A stretch of DNA of 64,000 nucleotides, taken from contig NZ_KV917381.1 of the NCBI RefSeq assembly GCF_002019795.1, positions 760,001 through 824,000 on the forward strand, written 5' to 3'. Position 1 is the first letter of the stretch. The number at the start of each line of letters is the position of its first letter. The notes beneath the pieces were generated by a model. It searched no databases, was not told where the DNA came from, and worked only from the letters and a program-made list of their open reading frames with translations. The stretch comes from Bacillus alkalicellulosilyticus (GTDB lineage Bacteria > Bacillota > Bacilli > Bacillales > Bacillaceae_F). Both the position numbers and the translations under genes were made by a program. This document shows positions 40,959 to 49,441 of this stretch, piece by piece.

Positions 40959-41423
40959 GTGTTTAAATTGAAAAAAACACTACTAGTAGTGAGCACGCTA
41001 TTAATTGTATTGTTATTCGCTAGCTTGATGTACATCAAAATGAATCCTCCGTTGTCGGCACCTGGTATTACATATGATATAAGGGATGAGACGAAAAGAG
41101 TCATACAAATAGTTAACGATGGATTTGCTAATTGTAATCTTAAAAGTGTGCTCGTTAATGGAAATGCTGCTCAACAGGTAGAATTAGGAGTAAGTCGAAC
41201 AAATCATATGGTTCTAGGTGCAGGTGTCGAGGAAGACCCTAATATTACTTTTCACGATATTCAAGAGTTCCAAGTTCAACCTAAAGGTCTTGCAGATAAA
41301 CATGTGATAAAGCACTATGGTTTACGTGTTTTTGGTAAGGAAAACCCTGAATATATAAAGATTAAATACACATATCTAGGTATCCCATATACGTTAGAAG
41401 TAGATGTTAAGAGAGAAAAGTAA
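40959..41423 (+). CDS. Exported/membrane-anchored protein, 154 aa
   Basis: An N-terminal helix (KKTLLVVSTLLIVLLFASLM) and an outside domain: GITYDIRDETKRVIQIVNDG, EFQVQPKGLADKHVIKHYGL, YLGIPYTLEVDVKREK. Start GTG 40959 or TTG 40968 (SD GGGGGTGGG favours 40968). Function unknown; a terminator follows. Confidence 0.7.
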   Translation: MFKLKKTLLVVSTLLIVLLFASLMYIKMNPPLSAPGITYDIRDETKRVIQIVNDGFANCNLKSVLVNGNAAQQVELGVSRTNHMVLGAGVEEDPNITFHDIQEFQVQPKGLADKHVIKHYGLRVFGKENPEYIKIKYTYLGIPYTLEVDVKREK

Positions 41424-41452
41424 TTAACAAGTCCCGATATTATAATTCCTAT

Positions 41453-41487
41453 AAACCACTTTTCTAAAGGAAAAGTGGTTTTTCTGT
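41453..41487 (+). terminator. Rho-independent terminator
   Basis: AAACCACTTTTC pairs perfectly with GAAAAGTGGTTT, then TTTCTG. Confidence 0.85.
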
Positions 41488-41547
41488 TGAAATAGGTAAC
41501 GGATGGGAAAACTACAAAGACTACTGCTAGAAAGGTGAGATGAACGT

Positions 41548-42243
41548 ATGTCAAACTTAGGTTACCGAGTGGTTGAGAATATAGAAAGACCTTCCGAAGA
41601 GCTAATTAAAGGATTTGAAGGAATTCAAGTTGCTAACATTGATGATTGTATGAACCGGATGGGAGCAATCAACGCATCTATCCACCAAATGAATCAAAAA
41701 AATGTACTTGGTCCTGCCTTCACCGTGAAAGTGCCAAGTGGAGACAATTTAATGATATTCTTGGCTATCGAAAAAGCAAGCCCTGGGGATGTTCTTGTAA
41801 TAGATGGCGATGGAAACATGGAACGGGCGTTGGTTGGTGAAATCCTAGCAACCTTTGCTGAATCAAAGAAATTAGGTGGGTTTGTCATTAACGGTTGTAT
41901 TAGAGATTATGATGCACTTCTTAAGATGGACATCCCGATTTTTGCAAAGGGCCGTACGCCAAACGGACCGTTTCGAAACGGCCCAGGTGAAATCAATACG
42001 CCAATCAGTATCGGGAGGAAAGTGATCTTTCCAGGAGATATCATCATCGGAGATAGTGATGGAGTGATCGTTGTACGTCCAGAAGATACAAAGGAACTTC
42101 AGCAAAAAGCATTGGAAATTGAAAAGAAAGAAACAGACACCTTGAATCGAATCCATGCAGGAGAAGGAATGGACTTAGAGTGGGCTTATAAAAAGTTGAA
42201 AGAAGATCACTGTGAGATTATATCTGAACTAACCAAAGAGTGA
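41548..42243 (+). CDS. RraA family protein (HMG/CHA aldolase-like)
   Basis: A 231-residue RraA-fold protein: GIQVANIDDCMNRMGAINAS, VKVPSGDNLMIFLAIEKASP, GDVLVIDGDGNMERALVGEI, GGFVINGCIRDYDALLKMDI (GxxxDGxxRD-like motif with C for D/R variation), VIFPGDIIIGDSDGVIVVRP. Family members are oxaloacetate decarboxylase/aldolases or RNase E inhibitors; with no RNase E in most Bacilli the enzymatic role is likelier. SD AAAGGTGAGATGAACG. Confidence 0.87.
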   Translation: MSNLGYRVVENIERPSEELIKGFEGIQVANIDDCMNRMGAINASIHQMNQKNVLGPAFTVKVPSGDNLMIFLAIEKASPGDVLVIDGDGNMERALVGEILATFAESKKLGGFVINGCIRDYDALLKMDIPIFAKGRTPNGPFRNGPGEINTPISIGRKVIFPGDIIIGDSDGVIVVRPEDTKELQQKALEIEKKETDTLNRIHAGEGMDLEWAYKKLKEDHCEIISELTKE

Positions 42244-42324
42244 TAGATAGTTGTAATCATAGCGAAATATGGTTGAAATAACTAAGAATTTTTTAAAAAA
42301 GAACTCTAGTGGGGGAGATAGAGC

Positions 42325-42786
42325 TTGCAGATAAGTCAGACGAAGAATAATGAATTAGTGGCGAGATTAAACAAGCCAGTTCATGATTTACATTATGCTC
42401 TCTACCCAAAGTATTTTAAAGAATACGACTATGAGGAAATGAAAGAAGCTTTTAAAAAACATATAGAGAACGATAACTTTGTATTTTTACTTATAGAAGA
42501 TAAGGAAGAGGCAGTTGGCTATGCTTGGATAGAAGATAAAATCCATTCAGGCAATGTGTTTAAGAAAGAGTACCGCTCTATTTATGTGCATCAGCTTAGT
42601 ATTGTTCAAACACAAAGAGAAAAAGGTTATGGAACGCTTTTAATGAATTACATATATAATCTTGCACAAGAAAAAGGCATTGACCTCATTGAGTTAGACT
42701 ATTGGGTAGACAACCATACCGCCAAGGAATTCTATGAAAAACATGAATTTGTAAAGTATCGTGAATTTGTATATAAGCAATTATAG
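42325..42786 (+). CDS. GNAT family N-acetyltransferase
   Basis: A 153-residue acetyltransferase. EEAVGYAWIEDKIHSGNVFK, YVHQLSIVQTQREKGYGTLL (acetyl-CoA loop R-E-K-G-Y-G) and AKEFYEKHEFVKYREFVY are present. Start TTG 42325 after GGGGGAGATAGAGC. Complete and probably active; substrate unknown. Confidence 0.9.
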   Translation: MQISQTKNNELVARLNKPVHDLHYALYPKYFKEYDYEEMKEAFKKHIENDNFVFLLIEDKEEAVGYAWIEDKIHSGNVFKKEYRSIYVHQLSIVQTQREKGYGTLLMNYIYNLAQEKGIDLIELDYWVDNHTAKEFYEKHEFVKYREFVYKQL

Positions 42787-42819
42787 TAGTTAAATAATTC
42801 TTTATGTAAGGAGAATCGT

Positions 42820-43635
42820 ATGTTTGGCTATCTTCCGGAATTCAAATCGTATTACAAGCAGCTAGTAAAATATGCTGAATTTGAACCAACAACTAGTGGA
42901 GATATGGTCAATTTCACTTACCGAACAGAAAACAGTGAGGAGCTTTTCCAATTAAGACAGAAATACGATTTGAAAAAAGTAGCGGGCGACGGGGATGAAG
43001 TATCACAAATCCTCAACCTCATGCAATGGGTGTCTGAGAAGTTAGAGCATGGAGATGAAATGGTCCCAGAACCATGTCATGCACTTCATGTATTAGATAA
43101 AGTGGAGCGGGAGTCAGGTAAAGTAAACTGTTATACGATTGCAACGGTCTTACAAGAAGTGTATCTTAGTATGGGCTTTTGTTCTCGGCGTGTACACTGT
43201 CGCCCATATGATGCGTATGACCAAGATAGTCACGTCGTAACTCTAGTGTATTCTACCACTCTTCAAAAGTGGCTATATATGGACGCATCATGGGGTACAT
43301 TTATTACGAATAAGAACGGCGAACTAATCAGTCTTACAGAGTTTCGTTCACATCTTGCCAATGACCTAGAAGTAAGAATAAACGGTGATGAGCAATCTTC
43401 TGAATGGAGTGAGTATTATACAGGTTATATGGCTAAAAATCTCTTTTGGTTCATGACTCCGATGGAAAGTAAGTACAATTATGAAGTTGTGGAAAAAAAT
43501 AAAACCTATGCTGTGTTGCTGCCAAAGTACTATGAACCGTTTGAAGTGAGGGAGGGTAAGCAGAAGTATCATGTGATGAGAAATGAAGAAATGTTTTGGA
43601 GTAGTCCATACATACTCCAAGGTGGGAGGAAGTAA
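42820..43635 (+). CDS. Transglutaminase-like cysteine protease-fold protein
   Basis: A 271-residue protein. The Cys-His-Asp triad of the transglutaminase core is visible: GKVNCYTIATVLQEVYLSMG (Cys), YDQDSHVVTLVYS (His) and WLYMDASWGTFI (Asp). No signal peptide, so cytoplasmic. Such bacterial proteins act as proteases or amidases; the target is unknown. Start ATG 42820 after TAAGGAGAATCGT; Nudix gene follows within 2 bp. Confidence 0.8.
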   Translation: MFGYLPEFKSYYKQLVKYAEFEPTTSGDMVNFTYRTENSEELFQLRQKYDLKKVAGDGDEVSQILNLMQWVSEKLEHGDEMVPEPCHALHVLDKVERESGKVNCYTIATVLQEVYLSMGFCSRRVHCRPYDAYDQDSHVVTLVYSTTLQKWLYMDASWGTFITNKNGELISLTEFRSHLANDLEVRINGDEQSSEWSEYYTGYMAKNLFWFMTPMESKYNYEVVEKNKTYAVLLPKYYEPFEVREGKQKYHVMRNEEMFWSSPYILQGGRK

Positions 43636-43636
43636 A

Positions 43637-44113
43637 GTGGGATATATCTCAGATTTGCGAAAAGTGATTGGAACTCAACCTATAATTACGGTGGGGGCAA
43701 CCATTCTTGTGGTTAATTCCAAAAAGGAGATTCTTTTTCAACATCGCTCAGATACATTAGATTGGGGATTGCCTGGAGGCACGATGGAACTTGGTGAAAC
43801 TCTAGAAGAAGTAGCGGCACGTGAGTTATATGAAGAGACTGGACTGAAAGCAGAGCGGTTTGAGTTAATAGATGTTTTTTCTGGGGCTTTAGGTTATTTC
43901 CGTTACCCGAATGGAGATGAGACATACAGTGTCATTCATCTTTATCGAGCAGTCGACGTTACCGGTCAATTAGAAATGAATGACGGGGAAAGCATTCAAC
44001 TTGAGTATTTTAACCAGCATAATCTCCCAACGAATATTGAAAAAAGAGCAAAAGGACTCATCGAGAATCTAGGAGATAACTTGTGGGAGCTGGAAGGTTC
44101 GTTTAATGAATAA
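43637..44113 (+). CDS. NUDIX hydrolase
   Basis: A 158-residue Nudix protein. The box reads GGTMELGETLEEVAARELYE followed by ETGL, fully consensus. N-terminal GYISDLRKVIGTQPIITVGA is typical of the Bacillus YtkD/MutT-like family with an extra N-terminal strand. Start GTG 43637 after GGTGGGAGGAAGTAAA. Its start is 2 nt after the upstream stop, so the two are coupled. Confidence 0.92.
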   Translation: MGYISDLRKVIGTQPIITVGATILVVNSKKEILFQHRSDTLDWGLPGGTMELGETLEEVAARELYEETGLKAERFELIDVFSGALGYFRYPNGDETYSVIHLYRAVDVTGQLEMNDGESIQLEYFNQHNLPTNIEKRAKGLIENLGDNLWELEGSFNE

Positions 44114-44155
44114 GCATGATGAGGTAGACTTTAATGATGAACTGGAGGAATAGGA

Positions 44156-44527
44156 ATGGATGTTTTTGCAACGTATTTAGCGAGTATTGATGACTTCGAC
44201 CAAAGAGAGCGGACAAAGGAAGTACTGGAATGGATTCTTCAAGAATTCCCGCAATTAGAGCCACATATGAAGTGGAATACACCTATGTTTACGGACCATG
44301 GTACTTATATCATTGGTCTTTCAATAGCAAAGCAACATATGAGCATTTCGCCTGAAGAAGTCGGCATGGCTCAATTTGCCGATGAGATTGCAGAAGCGGG
44401 ATACAGTGCTACGAAAGGATTGTTTCGAATTCGTTGGAAGGATTCAGTAAACTATGAATTACTAAAAAAGATGATTGAATTTAATATAAAGGATAAAGAA
44501 GATTACACCGATTTTTGGCGGAAGTAG
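44156..44527 (+). CDS. DUF1801/frataxin-like iron chaperone (YdhG-type)
   Basis: A 123-residue protein: [72 protein letters not shown], and [11 protein letters not shown] are typical of DUF1801 (YdhG), proposed intracellular iron chaperones. SD TGGAGGAATAGGA. Follows the Nudix gene by 42 bp. Confidence 0.87.
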   Translation: MDVFATYLASIDDFDQRERTKEVLEWILQEFPQLEPHMKWNTPMFTDHGTYIIGLSIAKQHMSISPEEVGMAQFADEIAEAGYSATKGLFRIRWKDSVNYELLKKMIEFNIKDKEDYTDFWRK

Positions 44528-44560
44528 CTGACGAAAAGATATGAAGAGGGAAGAGATGTT

Positions 44561-45088
44561 ATGACTAGTATCTATCTTATTACTGGACCAGCTGGAGTTG
44601 GGAAGTCTACAACATCAAAAAAACTAGCAGAGCAATTTAAACAGAGTGCTTACATTGAAGGAGATGTAATTAATCATATGGTGGTAGGTGGGTATGTACC
44701 ACCATGGGAAAGTGATGAATCTCTCGCGTTAGTTTGGAAGAACATTGCTGACTTAAGTATTAATTTCTTAAAAGCCAATAAAAATGTAATCATCGATTAT
44801 GTTACTTTTCCAGAAGAAGTAGAAACGTTCTCACAAAGACTATACGCCGAGGTACAGCATGTGAAAATATACTATGTTGTATTAAGGGTAGATAATGGAG
44901 AATTGTTGAAAAGAGATGCCGAAAGACCAGAAGAATATCAGATGGGACAAAGATGTATTGAATTACTAAAGGAGTTTGAGCAAAAGGGAATACAAGAACG
45001 CCATATAGTAGAAACCACTAATGTTCAATCAACAAACATAGATGAAACGCTTCAGTTCATCAAGAATAATCCAAGATTTTTATATTAA
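44561..45088 (+). CDS. P-loop kinase-like protein
   Basis: A 175-residue AAA_33/gluconokinase-like protein. Walker A GPAGVGKSTTSKK at residues 8-20; SAYIEGDVINHMVVGG is the substrate strand; NVIIDYVTFPEEVETFSQRL Walker B-like; later YYVVLRVDNGELLKRDAERP is the lid. Small-molecule kinase or chloramphenicol-phosphotransferase-like; substrate unknown. SD AGAGGGAAGAGATGTT. Confidence 0.85.
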   Translation: MTSIYLITGPAGVGKSTTSKKLAEQFKQSAYIEGDVINHMVVGGYVPPWESDESLALVWKNIADLSINFLKANKNVIIDYVTFPEEVETFSQRLYAEVQHVKIYYVVLRVDNGELLKRDAERPEEYQMGQRCIELLKEFEQKGIQERHIVETTNVQSTNIDETLQFIKNNPRFLY

Positions 45089-45126
45089 ATAAGCGATGAG
45101 ATGGCGATTCTTTAAACTCTAATAGG

Positions 45127-45171
45127 GAGGGTGAGACAAAAGGTTGGTTTTTTACCTTTTGTCTCACCCTC
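45127..45171. repeat. GACAAAAGG hairpin element (perfect 18-bp stem)
   Basis: GAGGGTGAGACAAAAGGT (45127-45144) pairs without mismatch with its complement at 45154-45171. Related to the hairpin at 25438-25472. Lies between convergent genes and may terminate transcription. Confidence 0.75.
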
Positions 45172-45188
45172 TTAGCAATGAGCGAAAC

Positions 45189-45246
45189 CGCCACCATCTA
45201 TTAAAACCCGTTGTGAGTGGGTTTTCTCACAACGGGTTTTGTGGCG
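45189..45246. terminator. Long bidirectional hairpin
   Basis: AAAACCCGTTGTGAG (45203-45217) pairs perfectly with CTCACAACGGGTTTT (45226-45240), and outer CGCCAC/GTGGCG (45189-45194, 45241-45246) extends it. It separates the convergent kinase and GH9 genes. Confidence 0.7.
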
Positions 45247-45308
45247 AGTGAAGCCATTGAGAATGTTTTAGTTAGTTTTGTCCCAGGCCCCTTGCACTTA
45301 CAATTATA

Positions 45309-46922
45309 TTATTTCCAATGACTAACTACAAAGACAGCTGGTGAATTCCAATAGATTGTAATTTCGTTCGTTGCATAGCTGTCGATATGGTCGATGAAGC
45401 ATTGAGCCGGAGCTCTTCCTTTTAGTTGTTGAGCTACTTCATCTTGAAGGCCCATATTCGCTCCTCCCGAAACAAAACCAGGGACAGGCTCTTCAACATT
45501 GTCTCCAACCGTTGGACGATGGTGTGGATTTTTAACAGATTGTTCTCCAAATCCAGTCACATAACTCATTTCTACTGCATTTCTTCCTAATAGATAATGA
45601 ACATGGTCTAACGCGATGGAAGTCCATTCTCCATTTGTTTCTAAATGATTTGCGAGTAACAGGTGCATCGCATTATTCATGAGTCCCATGTTACTTCCCC
45701 AAATGTAATCTTTTTCTTGTAACGAAATAAAATATCCGTCTTCTCGGCTGTTGTTAGCCATTTTCTCGGCTTCTTTAAGAAAGCCTGCTTTTAATTGTTC
45801 ATGTAACGCTTCGTCTTTAGGAAACTCTTCATTTAGCAAATAGGAAATCGTTCCGTATCCACCGTTATCTGCCCAGCCCCAACTATATTTAGGGAAATCT
45901 TCCTTTGCAAAAGTTTGGAAGGCGTCATGATAGCTCTGTTCACCTGTCGTGCGGTATAATTCTGCAGCAGCCCAGTATCGCTCATCTGTATCAACTTCAT
46001 CACCATATTCTCCCGTATGAATCTCAGGTGGGTTTTTAAATCCAGGTACATCTGGGTTCTTCTGAAGCCATTCCCAAGCAGTCGTTGCAGCTTGTAGACA
46101 TGTTTGCGCAAATGCAGGGTCGATGTCTTGATATATTCTGCTTGCCATCGCCATTACAGCAGCAAAGCTACCCGTCGCTGTTGCTGAGATGGGTGACAGG
46201 TAAAGAGGGTCATTATCATCCTCTGGCATCACATCAAGACCTGGGAATTTCAATGTCGTCAATTTATGAAACACTCCGCCTGTTCTCTCATCTTGCATCT
46301 TTAGAATCCATTCTAGCTCATAACGACACTCATGAAGAACATCTGGTGTTTGTCCATCAGTTTCTGGAATTGGGATGGCCGTTTGAAAGGCATTAGGATA
46401 TTTCTCATAAGCAAGGAAAAGGTCAGCTACTGCTTTTGCTCCTGGCCCAACGTACTTGCCGTAATCCCCAGCATCGTGCCAACCACCGCTAGTTTCAATT
46501 GTGCGTTCTTCATCTCCGTAGACAATCGCTTCAGTTAAGTGACATGCGTCATGAGTCCATTTGTCCGCATATTTTTCCTCTAATTCCATTCCACATCGTA
46601 GAAAGTAAAAACCTTTAAGTAAGCCAGTATGAAGTTCGTCATAAGGTGTAGTAGAAATGGTGAAAGAAGGGGACTGATTTTCATTACATACAATGTGAAA
46701 AGTTCCTTCTTGAGTAACACTTGAAAAATCGCCATAGTACACCGTTTTTCCACTGTTTTTATCATCGACTGGTCCTGTTGTTGTTCCTTCGTAAACGATT
46801 ACATTTGTAGAATCATCAATAAGTTGAAAGCTTCCGCCACTGTTAGGGAAGATGGCAACTTTTTTTCCACCAACGAGGTAACCCACTTGGTTTACAGCAA
46901 TTACTTTTGCATCTGTAGTCAT
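45309..46922 (-). CDS. Glycoside hydrolase family 9 (endoglucanase-like)
   Basis: A 537-residue GH9 enzyme. Residues 1-90 form the Ig-like domain (VIAVNQVGYLVGGKKVAIFP); the (alpha/alpha)6 catalytic domain follows with SGGWHDAGDYGKYVGPGAKA (catalytic base region DAGD), SYVTGFGEQSVKNPHHRPT (GH9 signature 1) and HIDSYATNEITIYWNSP (signature 2, proton-donor Glu). Start ATG 46922 after AAAAGGAGCTAACATATTC; no signal peptide, so it probably acts on imported oligosaccharides. Tandem hairpins precede it. Confidence 0.92.
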   Translation of the reverse strand: MTTDAKVIAVNQVGYLVGGKKVAIFPNSGGSFQLIDDSTNVIVYEGTTTGPVDDKNSGKTVYYGDFSSVTQEGTFHIVCNENQSPSFTISTTPYDELHTGLLKGFYFLRCGMELEEKYADKWTHDACHLTEAIVYGDEERTIETSGGWHDAGDYGKYVGPGAKAVADLFLAYEKYPNAFQTAIPIPETDGQTPDVLHECRYELEWILKMQDERTGGVFHKLTTLKFPGLDVMPEDDNDPLYLSPISATATGSFAAVMAMASRIYQDIDPAFAQTCLQAATTAWEWLQKNPDVPGFKNPPEIHTGEYGDEVDTDERYWAAAELYRTTGEQSYHDAFQTFAKEDFPKYSWGWADNGGYGTISYLLNEEFPKDEALHEQLKAGFLKEAEKMANNSREDGYFISLQEKDYIWGSNMGLMNNAMHLLLANHLETNGEWTSIALDHVHYLLGRNAVEMSYVTGFGEQSVKNPHHRPTVGDNVEEPVPGFVSGGANMGLQDEVAQQLKGRAPAQCFIDHIDSYATNEITIYWNSPAVFVVSHWK

Positions 46923-46945
46923 GAATATGTTAGCTCCTTTTTTTG

Positions 46946-47036
46946 AAGCCACTGAAAAAGTACAAACCAACTTTTTCAATGCCTTTTATTACGAGGGCAC
47001 TGTAAAAGTTAGAAACCGAACTTTTTCAGCGCCCTC
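46946..47036 (-). promoter_or_regulatory. Tandem related hairpins in the 5' region of the GH9 gene
   Basis: GCCACTGAAAAAGT (about 46948) with ACTTTTTCAATGCC, and GAGGGCACTGTAAAAGTT (46993-47010) with AACTTTTTCAGCGCCCTC (47019-47036). The two hairpins share the arm CTGAAAAAGTT, indicating duplication. They lie 25-115 bp upstream of the start. Confidence 0.55.
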
Positions 47037-47306
47037 CTTTTTTGGATTTTCTATGTAATGAACACTTTTATTGTACACTGTTTCCCTAAGAATGGAAATG
47101 AAAAACATCAGTAAAAACAATAAAGCTAGAGGGGAAAGATAACATTGACACTATATTTTTTAATGAGGATTGAAGCTACCAGAGAATTGATATGAAAAAA
47201 AGGAAGTTATCGGCTTAGTAAAGAATACTGCTATAGGTAGTACTTGTTCTCTAACGACTTTGATGCGTATAAAAAATCATATTTTTTAGTGTAAGGAGAA
47301 ACGAAA
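47037..47306. other. Region between GH9 and DUF4256 genes
   Basis: No ORF or repeat seen. It contains the divergent promoters: TTGACACTATATTTTTTAAT near 47144 is promoter-like for the plus strand. The SD of the DUF4256 gene (TAAGGAG) lies at 47291-47297. Confidence 0.4.
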
Positions 47307-47873
47307 ATGACAAAACCTGACCAAGAAATATCACTAGAACAACATGAAGAACTTTTAACCATTTTGAAGGAGCGCTTTGAGAAAAACATGGAACGTCATG
47401 AAACACTGGAATGGTTGAATGTACAGACAAAGCTCGAAGGAAACCCCAAAAAAATGTGGTCGCTTTACGAAATGGAATCAACTGGCGGTGAACCAGATGT
47501 TGTTGGATATGATAAAAAAACGGACGAATACATTTTTGTCGATTGTTCTAAGGAAAGTCCAAAAGGCCGCAGAAGTGTATGTTATGACCGTGAAGCTTTG
47601 GAATCTAGGAAAAAACACAAGCCGGAAAATTCAGTTATGGATATGATAGAAGCCATGGGCATTGAACTTTTAACAGAAGAACAATATCGTGAGCTACAGA
47701 AACTTGGCAATTTTGATATGAAAACATCGAGTTGGGTCAAAACCCCTGAAAATATAAGGACATTGGGTGGTGCGATTTTCTGTGACCGTCGCTATGATAT
47801 GGTTTTCATGTACCATAATGGAGCGGATTCCTACTATGGATCAAGGGGATTCAGAGGTTTGCTAAGAGTCTGA
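47307..47873 (+). CDS. DUF4256 family protein
   Basis: A 188-residue protein with the family pattern: ILKERFEKNMERHETLEWLN, NPKKMWSLYEMESTGGEPDV, FVDCSKESPKGRRSVCYDRE, LTEEQYRELQKLGNFDMKTS, GGAIFCDRRYDMVFMYHNGA, YYGSRGFRGLLRV. Function unknown. SD TAAGGAGAAACGAAA. Complete. Confidence 0.9.
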   Translation: MTKPDQEISLEQHEELLTILKERFEKNMERHETLEWLNVQTKLEGNPKKMWSLYEMESTGGEPDVVGYDKKTDEYIFVDCSKESPKGRRSVCYDREALESRKKHKPENSVMDMIEAMGIELLTEEQYRELQKLGNFDMKTSSWVKTPENIRTLGGAIFCDRRYDMVFMYHNGADSYYGSRGFRGLLRV

Positions 47874-48000
47874 CTTGTCTGCAAAGAAAAAACTAATCTA
47901 TTGAAAAACATAGTAACGGGTTACTTTAGAGGTGCAAACAAGCTATTCATAAACGAAAACGCATGCGGTTTTACACAATAAAAATAGGAATAGAAATGAA

Positions 48001-48556
48001 ATGATCTTAATAGAAGAAAACAAAACGAGGTGTATTGAAATAAAAACCATAAATAACAAATTCGGGAGTTTGGATGTAGAAGATGACGAATATCCAGGCA
48101 ATACATTTAATCATATTGGAATATTAGATGTTCAACTATTGCCTATCAGAACAAGAAGCTGTTGAACTTTTATCGTCATATAATGACCATAATTTAAAAT
48201 ATGAAGACAATTTTAAATCCTTTTTCGAAGAAATCTTCCAATGGATACAGGAAAAGGCTGTTTATATTCATGTTGGAACTTCTTGAAGCCATCTGATTTT
48301 AAGCATTTTAGAAATAGGTTAAGTAAAGAAGAATATAACCTTTTATTACAGATGTTAGAATATAAAACAAATACCTTTAAAGTGGATAGTATAGAAGGAT
48401 TACTATATTAGTTTCGGTAACTTCTTTATACCTGAATTTGAAACCGTAGTAATTGGTAATTACGAATTAAGTTTCCCGATATATTCTAAACAACAAAATG
48501 CTTTTAATCAGTGCGAAAAGTATGCAGAAGATGTTGGTTTATTTATAAGAAGATAG
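48001..48556 (+). pseudogene. Multiply frameshifted hypothetical gene
   Basis: ATG 48001 (SD ATAGGAATAG) opens MILIEENKTRCIEIKTINNK. The frame changes near 48150 (LSEQEAVELLSSYNDHNLKY), again near 48285 (NFLKPSDFKHFRNRLSKEEY) and near 48411 (FGNFFIPEFETVVIGNYELS), ending TAG 48554-48556. Concatenation gives one protein of about 185 residues, so this is a single gene with three frame lesions. Family unknown. Confidence 0.7.
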
Positions 48557-48573
48557 CTTTATTTCTTATTCCA

Positions 48574-48627
48574 TTAACGGGTGCTTTAGTTTCACAGAGA
48601 CTATTGCTTGTAGTTTTAACGATGCAG
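48574..48627 (+). repeat. CTAACGG-family repeat, class A (divergent)
   Basis: TTAACGGGTGCTTTAGTTTC, then ACAGAGACTATTGCTTG, TAGTTTTAACGATGCAG. It lies directly after the broken gene. Confidence 0.6.
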
Positions 48628-48735
48628 GAACATATTAGGTTCTTATATTTTTAAGAGTACTTCAAGTGGTTAAAGTTTCAATAGCCAAAGAAACAAGAAA
48701 AAGTCTTAATATAATTCAAAGAGGAAGTGCTAGTA

Positions 48736-49275
48736 ATGATAAAACAATTAGAAGAAGCGAAGAAGAACAATCAATTACTTGAAATTTACAGCGATTTAAG
48801 TGATGTTAAGAAATTTAAGGTTGCTAAAGTATTAGATGCAAATGAAGATTATACAATCATATCGGAAATTTCACACTATGGTTTATACGATGGTTTTTCT
48901 CTAATTCAAACGGAGAAAATTTTTCAAATAAATAAAAACACACGATATATTAAAAACCTCGAAATATTATTTGAAGCTAAAAATCAAAGTCATTTTAGTT
49001 TTGATGTGGAGAATAAAGACTTAATTCTTGGTTTTTTTGAGGCATCAAAAAAACAAGAATTGGTTGTTATTGTAGAACTTTTAGAAGAGGTGACAATACA
49101 AGGGTTTGTTCAAAGTATAGAAGATGAAATTGTTATGGTAGATGTCCTATTATATGACGGGGAACCTGATGGTAAAGCATATGTAAAAAAAGAAGATATA
49201 ACTTGTATTACTTGTGATAACCAAGAGGCGAATTGTTTGAAAATTTCCTACTCTGAGATTACAAAGGATAAATGA
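48736..49275 (+). CDS. Hypothetical protein, 179 aa
   Basis: A soluble acidic protein: MIKQLEEAKKNNQLLEIYSD, VLDANEDYTIISEISHYGLY, FVQSIEDEIVMVDVLLYDGE. The alternation of short beta strands suggests two SH3/Sm-like barrels, but no family is recognised. Start ATG 48736 after AAAGAGGAAGTGCTAGTA. Its own terminator follows, then the IS110 element. Confidence 0.65.
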   Translation: MIKQLEEAKKNNQLLEIYSDLSDVKKFKVAKVLDANEDYTIISEISHYGLYDGFSLIQTEKIFQINKNTRYIKNLEILFEAKNQSHFSFDVENKDLILGFFEASKKQELVVIVELLEEVTIQGFVQSIEDEIVMVDVLLYDGEPDGKAYVKKEDITCITCDNQEANCLKISYSEITKDK

Positions 49276-49278
49276 ACC

Positions 49279-49307
49279 AAAATCACAAGTGGAATTTGTG
49301 ATTTTTT
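49279..49307 (+). terminator. Rho-independent terminator
   Basis: AAATCACAA pairs with TTGTGATTT, followed by TTTG. Ends the preceding gene. Confidence 0.75.
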
Positions 49308-49359
49308 GCACTTAAATGTAGTGTAGTGCTTTACGAATAAAAAAGTATTTTTAAAGATG

Positions 49360-49398
49360 AAAAATCACCTAAAATTTAAAAAATAATAGGTGATTTTT
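49360..49398. terminator. Bidirectional hairpin
   Basis: AAAAATCACCT (49360-49370) pairs with AGGTGATTTTT (49388-49398). It lies downstream of the transposase gene and may be its terminator. Confidence 0.7.
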
Positions 49399-49441
49399 GC
49401 TCATTTAAAGCACTTAGGGTTTTGTGTTTTTAACTCTATTT

